The notes beneath the pieces are model-generated. The model had not been told where the DNA came from. It was given only the letters and a program-made list of their open reading frames with translations, and did no database searches. Source: Ophiostoma sp. CBS 140.51 (taxonomy: Eukaryota; Ascomycota; Sordariomycetes; Ophiostomatales; Ophiostomataceae). Taken from it: 51,348 nt of DNA. The stretch is taken from assembly GCA_029298735.1 (NCBI GenBank), contig JANSLP010000244.1, positions 1 to 51,348 of the forward strand. The letters run 5' to 3'. Within the stretch, counting starts at the first letter, position 1. Each line of letters opens with the position of its first letter. A program made the position numbers and the translations under genes. Shown here piece after piece: positions 41,222 to 50,716 of the stretch.

Positions 41222-43231
41222 CTATCGCCGCCACTTTTGCCAAAACTTGTACCACGGCACACCATCACCGCCGTCGCCACGTTCGTACTTGCTGCCGCTG
41301 CGGTGCTGCGACCAGAAGCGCCAGTAGTAGACAGGCACGCCCGCCAGCACAAACCCGACGACAATGACGGTCTGCAAGGGCTGGCCAAAGACGGCGCGAC
41401 TGAGCAAAAAGAGCGAAACACAGCAAAAGATGATCGGTGTGGTGATCCACGCCTTGTAGGGCCGCTCCAGGTTGGGTTCCTTGACGCGCAAGATAATGAG
41501 GCCGAGGACGGTCAAAAAGTAGAAAGTGTAGCCGGCCACGCCGTAGAACGTGAGGAGAGTGCTAAACTCGCCTACCATGACATAGGCACAGGTCAGCGCG
41601 CAGTTGAGGGCCAAAGCGTAGATGGGTGTAAAGAAGAGGCCCGTGTCTTCGTCAGATACCATGCGCGCAAAGAGGCGCGCGAACCAGTTGCGGCTGCTGG
41701 GTGCATGAATCCGTGTGCGAAGGCCGCCGCCGCCGTTGAGTGCACCTCCATTGTTGCCTGCCTCATCACCCGACCCCAGTCCGATGCGACCAAAGATGGC
41801 TGGCAGGTAGCCCTCGCGGCCCGCCACGTACACGAGCCGGCTGCTGGTGAAAGTCGAGCTGTTGAGCGCGCCAAAGCAGGAGGCGCTGACAATGAGGGCA
41901 AACACGAGCGAGCCGACGGGGCCAAAGACCTTGGCGCCAAAGACGACAGCGACCGTGTTGGTGGAGTTGATGGCTTCTAGGGACAGCACCAAAAAGTAAG
42001 CAATGTTGGCCAAGACGTAACAGCAAATGACCAGCGGCATGGCCGTGTGGATGACGCGCGGCAGGTCGCGGCGCGGGTTCTTGAACTCGCCCACGACATA
42101 GTTGGTATTGTCCCAGCCGTCGAACGCCCACAGACCGGCGTAGACAGCAACAGCCCACGCCGACGCATCCAGCTTGGTGCCCGCAAACCAGTCGTGCGTC
42201 TTCCAGTCGAGACTGGGATTGCCCGAGTACGAGTAGCCCGTGGCGGCCACGACGATGCCCGTCACCGTGACGCCAATCAGGGCCACAAACTTGAGGAACA
42301 TCAACAAATCGTTGACGCGCGTGCCCAGTTTTGTAGACACACAATTCATCACCGTCACCAGCAGCACGCCCAGCAGCGCCACCGACTTGTTGATCCAGGG
42401 GCTGACGTCCACCGCGTCGGCGCCCACGACGGCGCGCACCAGGTACTCGCCCATGATAAGGGCAATAATGGCGGCACTACCCGGCTTAAGGACCAGCACA
42501 GCCACCCACGTAAACAGGAATCCGAACAGTTCGCCCAGAATCTTGGCCAGGTACACCTGGGAGCCGCCATTGAGCGGGATCGCGCCGCCCAGCTCGGCAT
42601 AGCTTGCCGCGCCCGTCCACGCCAGCACGCCCGCAATCACCCACACAATCAGTGCCGCGCCCGGTGACCCGACATTCGTGTTGACCAGGCTGGGCGACGA
42701 AAAGATGCCCGAGCCGATAATAAGGCCGACAACCAGGGACAGGCCGTTGAGGTAGGTCAGCGTCTTGTGCCGCTCGAGCGAGCCAGCGCCCAACAGACCG
42801 CCACCGCTGCCGGCGGCTGTCGACGTCGGCGCGCCAATGGGCGCATACCCGTCGCCGCCTGTTGTTGACGACAGAGGAAAGAGGTTGGCCGCCAGGTCGA
42901 AGCCGGATGACACTGAGAATGTGCGACCGTGGCCAGCAGGGCGCCCTCCTCCTCCATATCGTAATGGCCGGTTGCCGTCGTCGTTTTCTTCGTCGTAGTC
43001 GTCGCTGTCACGCCCGCTGCGCCCTATGGCCGCCGGGTTGTTAAAGTCGAGAGGGTCTTCACGCTCGAGGGATGCTTTGCGTGACGACGAGATGCTGGGC
43101 CGCGACGAGGCGACACCGCCGTCAGCGCCGCTGGCATTGGATCCCAGGTCGAGCTGGCTGGAACTGGCCAGGGACGCGAGCTCCAGCGAGTCGCGTGTGT
43201 GCGGCTGCAGGTTGGAGTATGCAGCAGGCAT
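41222..43231 (-). CDS. LAT-type amino acid transporter (APC superfamily)
   Basis: This is a plasma-membrane transporter of the L-type/methionine-permease branch, about 669 residues in one exon. The start ATG at 43231 gives a hydrophilic, Ser/Gly/Asp-rich cytosolic tail of about 155 residues. TM1 carries the signature IIGSGIFSSPS (about 171-181), then AELGGAIPLNGGSQVY, then a central WAVAVYAGLWAFDGWDN segment. About 12 TM segments follow. A late Asn/Gly-rich loop (EAGNNGGALNGGGGL) sits between TM8 and TM9. The last residues (KYERGDGGDGVPWYKFWQKWRR) are cytosolic. Probable substrates are methionine or large neutral amino acids, inferred from the family. The long N-tail is a possible ubiquitin/arrestin control region. 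It converges with the AIM32-like gene. Confidence 0.88.
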   Translation of the reverse strand: MPAAYSNLQPHTRDSLELASLASSSQLDLGSNASGADGGVASSRPSISSSRKASLEREDPLDFNNPAAIGRSGRDSDDYDEENDDGNRPLRYGGGGRPAGHGRTFSVSSGFDLAANLFPLSSTTGGDGYAPIGAPTSTAAGSGGGLLGAGSLERHKTLTYLNGLSLVVGLIIGSGIFSSPSLVNTNVGSPGAALIVWVIAGVLAWTGAASYAELGGAIPLNGGSQVYLAKILGELFGFLFTWVAVLVLKPGSAAIIALIMGEYLVRAVVGADAVDVSPWINKSVALLGVLLVTVMNCVSTKLGTRVNDLLMFLKFVALIGVTVTGIVVAATGYSYSGNPSLDWKTHDWFAGTKLDASAWAVAVYAGLWAFDGWDNTNYVVGEFKNPRRDLPRVIHTAMPLVICCYVLANIAYFLVLSLEAINSTNTVAVVFGAKVFGPVGSLVFALIVSASCFGALNSSTFTSSRLVYVAGREGYLPAIFGRIGLGSGDEAGNNGGALNGGGGLRTRIHAPSSRNWFARLFARMVSDEDTGLFFTPIYALALNCALTCAYVMVGEFSTLLTFYGVAGYTFYFLTVLGLIILRVKEPNLERPYKAWITTPIIFCCVSLFLLSRAVFGQPLQTVIVVGFVLAGVPVYYWRFWSQHRSGSKYERGDGGDGVPWYKFWQKWRR

Positions 43232-44493
43232 CGGAGAGGGTGTGTGTGGGAGGTCGGAAAGGAAGTAGGGAGGTTTCTTCGAGGAAAATGTGACGACAAC
43301 GTTTCGCTCGTTGTTATCGTCGTCGTCGGAAAAGAGGAGGGTGGGTTCACGAAGTGGCTGTGCGCATGGCGACCGCAGGAGTCGTGATTTCGGCGATGCA
43401 GTAAGATATTCGGGGTCGTAACAGTCGTCCCAAGTCGTCGAGAAGGTCGAGTGTGCTAATCGAGAGTGCTGTAGAGGTCAGGCTTCCAAGGCAGACAATA
43501 AAAAGGTTAAGGATGCTCGATAGTCGCTGTCGTGTGCCAAACGCCAGATTGGAAGATGCCGTAGTATAAAATGTGTCGTCAGAAGAAGAATAAAATGGCA
43601 ATGGTATATCGGTCTAGAATGCTTGATGGTTGAAGAGCTCGTCGTTTTGTCGGAAAGGAGAAGAACAGGAGCTGGTGATACAATGGTCGAAGAAGAGACG
43701 ACGTATGGGAATCACCAAAAGGAAGCACTGAGGAAACAAGATCTTACAAAAGGCCTGGGCCAGATCCGTTTTGTGTGGAGGTTGCCGTTCCAGGGAAGGA
43801 GCAAGCGGATTGGACAGAAGGACAAAATACAGCGGGCACGAGCGCAGGGGGCTCTGCCTTCCGAAAACGTCGCTTTGACCCCCCTGTCAAACATGCTGTT
43901 AGAAGGAGCATTTGGCGCAACACAGGCTCACAGGCAGTTGCGCCAGCCAATGACGTTGCGGGAAGGAGCGAGGGGACACATGCGAAAATACTCTTAACAA
44001 ATCTTAAAATACACTGCTGTGGATTCTGCTGAAATAGGGTCATTTTAACGCGCCCACCCCCCAACATGTGCAGAACAGGGCATTCCTGCTTTTTGTTCAG
44101 GGGCAACAGCAACATCAACACGAATTTGCACGAAACATCCCAATTTGCATCCGGCGTTGTTGATTTCATCCCTTTGCACACCTGCAGCACACTTGCCTGT
44201 TTTTGTCATCAATACCACCAGAAGCGCACTTGCGATAAGCTTAAACCTTTCGCCTTGCAGCGAAAGTCAATTGGCGAGACATATGAGCTTGGCAGAAAAA
44301 CAAGCTGGAAAAGATGAAGCGTTTGGAAACCGGTTCACGATCCATTCCAACATCATAGAACGGCCCACCGTCTGCTTGATAAGTGCCACGTTTGCCTCAT
44401 CAACCAAAGCCATGGACTAGAACTCAACAACAAGCTCCATCAGCACAAATATTTTATCTGTTTTTCTCAAAACATCTTCTTCTCTACCCCACC
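43232..44493. other. Intergenic region upstream of amino acid transporter
   Basis: There are 1.26 kb with one 124-codon plus-strand frame (43623-43997) that looks like noise. It holds the transporter promoter and leader (CT-rich on the minus strand near 43240-43350) and the 3' flank of the kinase gene. No RNA gene was seen. Confidence 0.45.
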
Positions 44494-45834
44494 CTATTTG
44501 AACAGCGGCGCAAGCACGCTCTTCTCAAGCCAAGCGCGATCTTTCGTCCATCCCTTGACAACAAAATCTGTGCCGAGTTGGATAGCCTGTTCGACTTGCT
44601 CGGGCGTACCTGGCAACGGTCCTCTCGGCGCTCGCCGAATGAAGCAGCCGATCAGTTGGACGCCAGTGTGGATGGCAACACGGAAGGCAAAGCTGTCGTC
44701 TGCTCCACTGGGGAAGTAGCCCGACACGAACCCAGCGAGGACGTCCAGTGACGCCTTTGCACCGCGAAAATGGTCGCGCTCGATGAGGTCACCTATCAGC
44801 TGGCCGATATCATAAGCACGATGACCATATTGGGCAAACTCCCAGTCGACGACGAAGAGCTGTTGTGCAGTCGAGGCATCCGGCTTGAGTTTATCATCGC
44901 TAGGAAGAAGGATGCTAGGAACAAGTCAGAGAAGAGTTGGAAGACCGATATGCTGGAGAAGGCTGCGCTTACTTTCCAGACCAAAAATCACCGTGGATGA
45001 TGCCCCAGCTGTCATCTTCTTCTGCGCCATCTGCTGGCGGCTTCTTATCAAACTCGGCAGCCGCCGCAGCCTGCACTTCCTCAAGTACGGGGAGTCTATC
45101 ACCGAGTGCGCCTGGAAACTGAGATATCACTCTCACTAAGGCATCGTACGTGATTTGGTGCTTCAGTTTGCGCATGGGTTCATTGCCTGCAATGGCCTGC
45201 CGGAGGGAAGAACGGGCCGGCCCGCGTTCGGATGTCCAGGAAAGGAAAGAGCGCAACCATGCGCCGAGAGCAACGCCGATTGAGTGGCCCAGCTGTGCAT
45301 CTTTTGCCAAAGAATGTTGTTTCTCTGATCTTTGGACAGCCGATGCCAACAATGTTGTCTTGAGATCAATAGCATCAGGAAAGTCCTCGAGGACCTGTGT
45401 GTTGGTGGCACGGTCGAACCAGAGCAGTCGTGGTGCTTTTGCTGTGAAGACTGACAATTGTTGGCCATATGAAGACGCTTCGTGCTGTCCTTGTGGAAAC
45501 TCATTCAGAGCTTCCAGCATTGTCTCCTCGAAAAGCTACTGTTGTTAGTAACGGCAAGTCCCGCTTTGGGATGTATAGACCAGGTGCCACATACAGATCT
45601 CGTCACGTCCAGGGGAAAGTCTTTGTTGACTGCCGCATAGTCAGTCGCATGCTTGATGATGATGCTTTGAGCCCCGTCCGGCTGTGGTGTTGTGAGCGTG
45701 CCACGAAAGACAAAGTTGGTTGTGCCGTTCGTGAGTGCTGTGAGCGGTCTGGTACATGCGAAAGGCGTAGGCGCGAACTGTGCCAGGATAGCCTGCTGTA
45801 GAGCCTCTTTTTCTTCTTTTGTTGGAGGGGCCAT
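44494..45834 (-). CDS. APH-type phosphotransferase (kinase-like)
   Basis: This belongs to the aminoglycoside phosphotransferase/choline-kinase fold (PF01636 type). Three exons are inferred: 45595-45834, 44973-45535, 44494-44914, giving 407 residues. Intron 1 has a GTATGT donor, TTACTAAC branch and CAGTAG acceptor. Intron 2 has a GTAAGC donor, a CTGAC branch and a CCTAG acceptor, and joining yields HGDFWSGNILLPSDD, the full catalytic motif (Asp263, Asn268). The nucleotide lobe has NGTTNFVFRG and Lys61. The metal-binding VVDWE is at 289-293. A downstream YDIGQLIGDL segment fits the family. Substrate unknown: methylthioribose kinase, choline kinase and small-molecule kinases share this fold. It is divergent from the mitochondrial leucyl-tRNA synthetase. 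Confidence 0.82.
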
Positions 45835-46320
45835 TCTCAGTGTAGTTGACAAGATTATTTACTCAAGCGGGAGTATAGTTTTCGACATCCCATCGTGAGA
45901 AGTGCGTGTTTGATAGCTGTTGACTGTGTAATTATCAGACTGTCGTCTATCTCACTTTGTGACTCACAAGAAGACCTGCATTGCATCCCGGTCTGCAGTC
46001 AATAAAGTTACACAATCTCACGTTAAATACCCTCAAACATGTTCGTTTTACCTATGAGAGTCTCCGAAATGCTGCCTTCTTCTTGCACCATCGACGCCAG
46101 AGTGTTGTCAATGTTAGTGGTTGTTAGTGGCGGTTCTGGCAGGTATGATCGGTGCGCTAACCCCACAGCTCGTGCTCACCCCACGCGACCTTGTGACGGC
46201 AGGTGCGACGTTCACCACCAACAGCTCTTACCTTATCGCGATAAGAAAAAACGCCCACAAAAGCGATCTCAATTGACCTCACCTCTCCTCATACAACCTG
46301 ATACTCCCTGTCCACGGACA
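45835..46320. promoter_or_regulatory. Divergent promoter of kinase and LeuRS genes
   Basis: Approximately 490 bp between divergent starts, AT-rich in the middle. No distinct element other than the LeuRS uORF at its right edge was found. Confidence 0.5.
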
Positions 46321-46362
46321 ATGCCCTCACAACCATGCCACTTTCTAATGGACGATTACTAG
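46321..46362 (+). promoter_or_regulatory. uORF overlapping LeuRS start
   Basis: ATG at 46321 opens a 13-codon frame ending TAG at 46360-46362. It starts 14 bp before the LeuRS ATG (46335) and overlaps it out of frame. Both ATGs have A at -3, so the upstream one should compete if it lies in the transcript. It may instead be upstream of the transcription start. Confidence 0.45.
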
Positions 46363-49300
46363 GCAGTTTGCCGGTACAGGCGGCATTGCGCCTGCGGTTG
46401 GCCGCCCGGCTGCAGTCCCAACCCGGCTGCTGCTATTCTTCCACCTCCGGCCGCGCCACAAACTTGACCACGTCATCACCACTTGTTGCGCGCGGCGCAG
46501 GTCTGCACAGACGCGGCTACGCGGACGCCGCACGAAACAGACACGACCACCAGAAAGTCGACTTGCTCGCCCTGGACCAGAAATGGCAGGCAAAATGGGC
46601 GGCGGCCAACGCGGCGTCTTCGTCTGAGACGTCTTTCTCAAGCTCTTCTTCCTCAAGCTCATCCCGCCCCTTCAAATATGTTCTCCCCATGTTTCCCTAC
46701 CCCTCGGGCAGCCTCCACCTCGGCCACCTGCGCGTCTACGCCATTGCCGACGTCGTCGCCCGCTACTACAGCATGCAGGGCCACGATGTGCTCCTGCCCA
46801 TGGGCTGGGACTCGTTCGGTTTGCCTGCCGAAAACGCTGCTCTCGAGCGTGGCGTGCAGCCGGCCGAGTGGACCCGCAGCAACATTGCGCGCATGCGGTC
46901 CCAGCTCGACCGCATGAATGGCAGCTGGGATTGGTCGCGGCAGCTGTCGACGTGCGAGCCCGATTTCTACAAGCACACACAGCACATCTTTTTGCTGCTG
47001 CACAAGCGCAATTTGGCGTACCAGGCCGAGGCCGAAGTCAACTATGATCCGGTTGATCGGACAGTGCTGGCCAACGAGCAGGTCGACGCCCAGGGCCGGT
47101 CGTGGCGGTCGGGTGCCGTTGTTGAGAAGCGTTTGTTGAAACAATGGTTCTTTCGCATCTCCGAGTACCGCGAGGCTTTGTTGAAAGACCTCGACGTCCT
47201 GGCCAAGGACGAGGCCTGGCCGGAGCGGGTGCTGACGATGCAGCGCAACTGGCTGGGCAAGTCGACGGGCGCGCTTGTCAAGTTCCCGCTGCTGGCCTAC
47301 GGCCAAGGTGTGCCCTCGTCGCTCGAAGTATACACGACACGTATCGACACTCTGTTGGGCGTTCAGTATGTCGCTCTAGCTGCTTCTCACCCAATGGTGC
47401 AGAGCCTGGCCCAGTCGGACCCAGAGCTGCAGGCCTTCTTGGACACGCTCCCAGCCCTGCCGCCTGACTCCAAGGTTGGCTACGTGTTGCCGCACGTCCG
47501 TGCCATCAATCCGCTGGCCTACCACGACAGCACGCCCGACGCCGCCAAGGAGTCGCTGCCCGTTTATGTGGCTCCCTACGTGCTCGGCGACTATGGTGAG
47601 GGTGCTGTGATGGGTGTTCCGGGTCACGACGTGCGCGACCACGCGTTCTGGCGCCAGCACCGCGGCACTGACCCTGTCCGCTACGTTCTGTCGGCATCTG
47701 ATGACGAGGCCACCACCGTCTTGGACGTCGACAAGGACGACAAGGTCGACAAGACCAACACGGACACCATGGAGGAGGACGCCCCCTATGTCGGCCACGG
47801 CTACATGACCGAGCACAGTGGACCCTTTAAGGGCCGCCCATCAAAAGAAGCAGGTGCTGTACTGCTGTCCATGCTCGAAGCCGCAGGTCTGGCCACGGCC
47901 ACTGAACGCTGGCGACTCCGCGACTGGCTCGTCAGCCGGCAGCGCTACTGGGGCGCTCCCATCCCCATCATCCACTGTGACAGCTGTGGTGCCGTCCCCG
48001 TGCCCGAAGAGGACCTACCTGTGACCCTGCCGGACGTGGAGCAGCATTTCGCCGGCAAGAACACGGGCAATCCGCTGGCTTCGCCCGCGGCCGCTGACTG
48101 GGCCAATGTGCCCTGTCCCCAGTGCCACGGCCCGGCCAAGCGTGACACGGACACCATGGACACGTTTGTTGATTCGAGCTGGTACTATATGCGTTTTGTG
48201 GATCCGCACAATGCTGAGGCACCCTTTGCCGCCGAAAAGGCTTTGGAAAAGTTGCCCGTCGATCTGTACCTGGGCGGTATCGAGCATGCCATTCTGCACT
48301 TGCTGTATGCACGCTTCATCTACAAAGTGCTCATGTCGTCGGAGCTTGTCGGCGCCGAAGAGGCCGCCAGCAAGGAGACTAATGCCGACAAGGAGGCTGC
48401 CGCAGACACTCCCACCCACGAACCTTTTACACGTCTCATCACACAGGGCATGGTCCACGGCAAGACCCTCGTCGACCCCGAGACGGGCCGCTACCTGCTG
48501 CCCAACGAGGTCGATGTCACGACCAACCCGGCCAAACCGACTGTCCTTACCACGGGTCAGCCGGCCGCCATTGTCTACGAAAAGATGAGCAAGTCCAAGC
48601 ACAATGGTGTCGACCCGACCGAGACGATTGCCCGTCACGGTGCCGACGCCACGCGCGCCCATATGCTCTTCCAGGCGCCCGTCGCCGACGTCTTGAACTG
48701 GGACGAGGACAAGATTACTGGCGTCACGCGGTGGCTCGGCCGGATCCACGAGCTGGTGGCGGCACTCCCCGCTGCCAGTGAAAAGAAGAAGACGATGTCG
48801 GTGGCCGACGATTTGCAAGCCCGCCGTGAAGGCAAGGGGAAAGGCGACCTCGCCCGTTGGGACGTCGACGCCGCCGTCTGGCGCGAAGTGCAGACCACTA
48901 TCGCCTCGGTGACATCCTCGTACACAAAGATTTATGCGCTCAACACGGTCGTGTCGGACCTGATGCGGCTGTCCAACACGCTGGTTGCTGCTCATGAGAA
49001 CGGTATCGTCACTCCCGCAGTCCTGCGCGCCGCTGTGTCGACAATGGTCCGCATGCTGGCGCCCATTACGCCCGCTTTTGCTGAAGAGTGCTGGTCCATT
49101 CTGGAGCCGGCGGCGGGCAGCCTGTTCACTCCTGACAAGGGCGTGTCCTTCCCCTCTGAAGACGGCTCCGTCGCTTGGCTGCAACCGCGTCTGCAAAACT
49201 GTGCCGTCCAGATCAATGGCAAGCTGCGGTGTGCTGTCGATATCCCACGCGCACCAGAAGACTTGACGGATGACGCTCTGGGTGCATGGCTCGCCGATGC

Positions 49301-49418
49301 CGTTCTGACTACTGAAGAGGGCAGCGCCAGACTGATTGGCGAGGGCAAGCCAGACATTCGCCAGGCCAAAAAGACCATTGTCATTCGTAACGGCAAGCTG
49401 GTCAACTTTGTGTTCTAG
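46335..49418 (+). CDS. NAM2: Mitochondrial leucyl-tRNA synthetase
   Basis: It charges mitochondrial tRNA-Leu; the yeast Nam2 also assists group I intron splicing. It has 1027 residues in a single exon, and the ATG chosen gives an Arg/Ser-rich presequence (about 1-70). The class I HIGH motif is HLGH at 128-131 within MFPYPSGSLHLGHLRVY, and KMSKS is at 750-754 (EKMSKSKHNG). The GWDSFGLPAENAA segment follows the HIGH region. The CP1 editing domain has TTRIDTLLG instead of the more usual TTRPDTLFG, which may affect mischarging correction. A Ser-run at 97-110 is low complexity. An Asp/Lys insertion (VDKDDKVDKTNTD) is also present. It converges with MTQ1 across only 129 bp. Confidence 0.95.
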   Translation: MPLSNGRLLGSLPVQAALRLRLAARLQSQPGCCYSSTSGRATNLTTSSPLVARGAGLHRRGYADAARNRHDHQKVDLLALDQKWQAKWAAANAASSSETSFSSSSSSSSSRPFKYVLPMFPYPSGSLHLGHLRVYAIADVVARYYSMQGHDVLLPMGWDSFGLPAENAALERGVQPAEWTRSNIARMRSQLDRMNGSWDWSRQLSTCEPDFYKHTQHIFLLLHKRNLAYQAEAEVNYDPVDRTVLANEQVDAQGRSWRSGAVVEKRLLKQWFFRISEYREALLKDLDVLAKDEAWPERVLTMQRNWLGKSTGALVKFPLLAYGQGVPSSLEVYTTRIDTLLGVQYVALAASHPMVQSLAQSDPELQAFLDTLPALPPDSKVGYVLPHVRAINPLAYHDSTPDAAKESLPVYVAPYVLGDYGEGAVMGVPGHDVRDHAFWRQHRGTDPVRYVLSASDDEATTVLDVDKDDKVDKTNTDTMEEDAPYVGHGYMTEHSGPFKGRPSKEAGAVLLSMLEAAGLATATERWRLRDWLVSRQRYWGAPIPIIHCDSCGAVPVPEEDLPVTLPDVEQHFAGKNTGNPLASPAAADWANVPCPQCHGPAKRDTDTMDTFVDSSWYYMRFVDPHNAEAPFAAEKALEKLPVDLYLGGIEHAILHLLYARFIYKVLMSSELVGAEEAASKETNADKEAAADTPTHEPFTRLITQGMVHGKTLVDPETGRYLLPNEVDVTTNPAKPTVLTTGQPAAIVYEKMSKSKHNGVDPTETIARHGADATRAHMLFQAPVADVLNWDEDKITGVTRWLGRIHELVAALPAASEKKKTMSVADDLQARREGKGKGDLARWDVDAAVWREVQTTIASVTSSYTKIYALNTVVSDLMRLSNTLVAAHENGIVTPAVLRAAVSTMVRMLAPITPAFAEECWSILEPAAGSLFTPDKGVSFPSEDGSVAWLQPRLQNCAVQINGKLRCAVDIPRAPEDLTDDALGAWLADAVLTTEEGSARLIGEGKPDIRQAKKTIVIRNGKLVNFVF

Positions 49419-49547
49419 GGGAGGGTCGCCAAATGAAAATGAATATAAGGTGGAAATGGAATGGGTATCTCTGTATATAATTGTAATATCATCACATATC
49501 GTACACAAATAGCATCGCTGCTCTTCCGGGCTTTTTTCCTGCTTATT

Positions 49548-50716
49548 CTAAGACCATTCTCTCCTCCGAATGAATACAGACCGGCCGTGGCCACTGCCTT
49601 TTATGAGTATTGACTGGCCAGCCACTCTGACAGATCTATTCGGCTCATCTACGTCCACAATGTCTGGGTAGTCGGCCCAGATTTCAATATCGATAGGAGA
49701 CGATTGCTTGAGAGCAAGTTCGACGACTCTTTCAGCCTGCTCAAGTCCACCAGTCTCACATAGCAGTATTCTTGTGTCCAGACGCTCGGCCAGCTCCAGT
49801 AGGCGCACATAAAATATGTCCTCGGCTGCTGCGTCGATATATGGCCGGCCGTTCTGCAGAGATTTTGGCACTTGGTCAGGTACTTGTGCCAGCTTTGGCT
49901 CAAAAATGCGTACAGACCGTGCCGTATCATGGGCAAACCCGTCTGTCGAGATGTACGGCGGGTTGGAGACCAGCACGTCGAGACGTGGGTGTCCAGACCC
50001 GTCTGTTCTCTGTAAAACGTCTTGAACGGCCGGCTCGTTCAACCAGTCATCTGCAAACAAATCTCCTTGGACAAACTGGACGGAAGATAAGGAGGACTTG
50101 CCGTCCTTGGACGCCAATTCATTTCGTACAGCATTCGTCCGTGACAACGACACAGCTGCGTGTGCCAGGTCGATTCCGACAACGCGTAGAGGCTCGATGC
50201 ATACTGACTTTGCTCTTTTCAGCAGCTGGGCATACAACAGTAAAGCAATGCATCCAGTTCCTGTGCAGGCATCAAGAATTGTGAGAGGTGTTGTCCTTTT
50301 GGGCTTCTCTTTCATCCTCTCTTGTAGCAACAGATCTGCCAAGTGCATGGAGTATGCTTCTGGTTCAGGCCTGTCGGTCAGCTTGAGCTCTTATAACCTT
50401 ATGGCTTAATAAAGCTCACTCACCTCGGTATCAAGATGCCTCGCCGGCACAGCAGGTCCAACGTCCCAAACGGCTGTGTTCCCAAGACATATTGCAAGGG
50501 TTCACCGCGACCTCGTCGTCGACACATCGACAGGACCATTCGACGTTTGTCATATCTTCGAAGTCCAGCTCTTGTCCCCTCCTCTTTGACATGTTCTTGA
50601 AGCCATCGCAGCTCAGTCAGGGCCGATGGCAGATCACGACAGACTGGCAGCAGCAGGGCTGCACCTGGTGAGAATCGGCGTGCGCGCCAGAACAGCGACG
50701 GTGGAAGACGGGGCAT
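49548..50716 (-). CDS. MTQ1: Release-factor glutamine N5-methyltransferase (HemK/PrmC type)
   Basis: This SAM-dependent enzyme methylates the GGQ glutamine of the mitochondrial release factor; yeast Mtq1 is the homologue. Two exons, 50424-50716 and 49548-50370, are joined by a 53-nt intron (GTGAGT donor, GCTGAC branch, GACAG acceptor). This gives ILIPRPEPEAYSMHLAD and a 371-residue protein. Motif I is DACTGTGC (about 131-138) and the signature catalytic motif is SNPPYIS (NPPY at 234-237). The N-terminal helical domain has LLPVCRDLPSALTELRWL and EPLQYVLG. The first ATG (50716) was chosen because the TTG-only frame extension upstream lacks support. It is convergent with the mitochondrial leucyl-tRNA synthetase, making this end a small mitochondrial-translation block. 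Confidence 0.92.

Noticed and set aside
43623..43997. 124-codon plus-strand frame
   Set aside because: No domain pattern, lies in the upstream region of the minus-strand transporter, composition looks random.
48015..49508. 497-codon antisense frame over LeuRS
   Set aside because: It covers the 3' part of an unambiguous LeuRS gene. High GC at third positions removes stops on the other strand.
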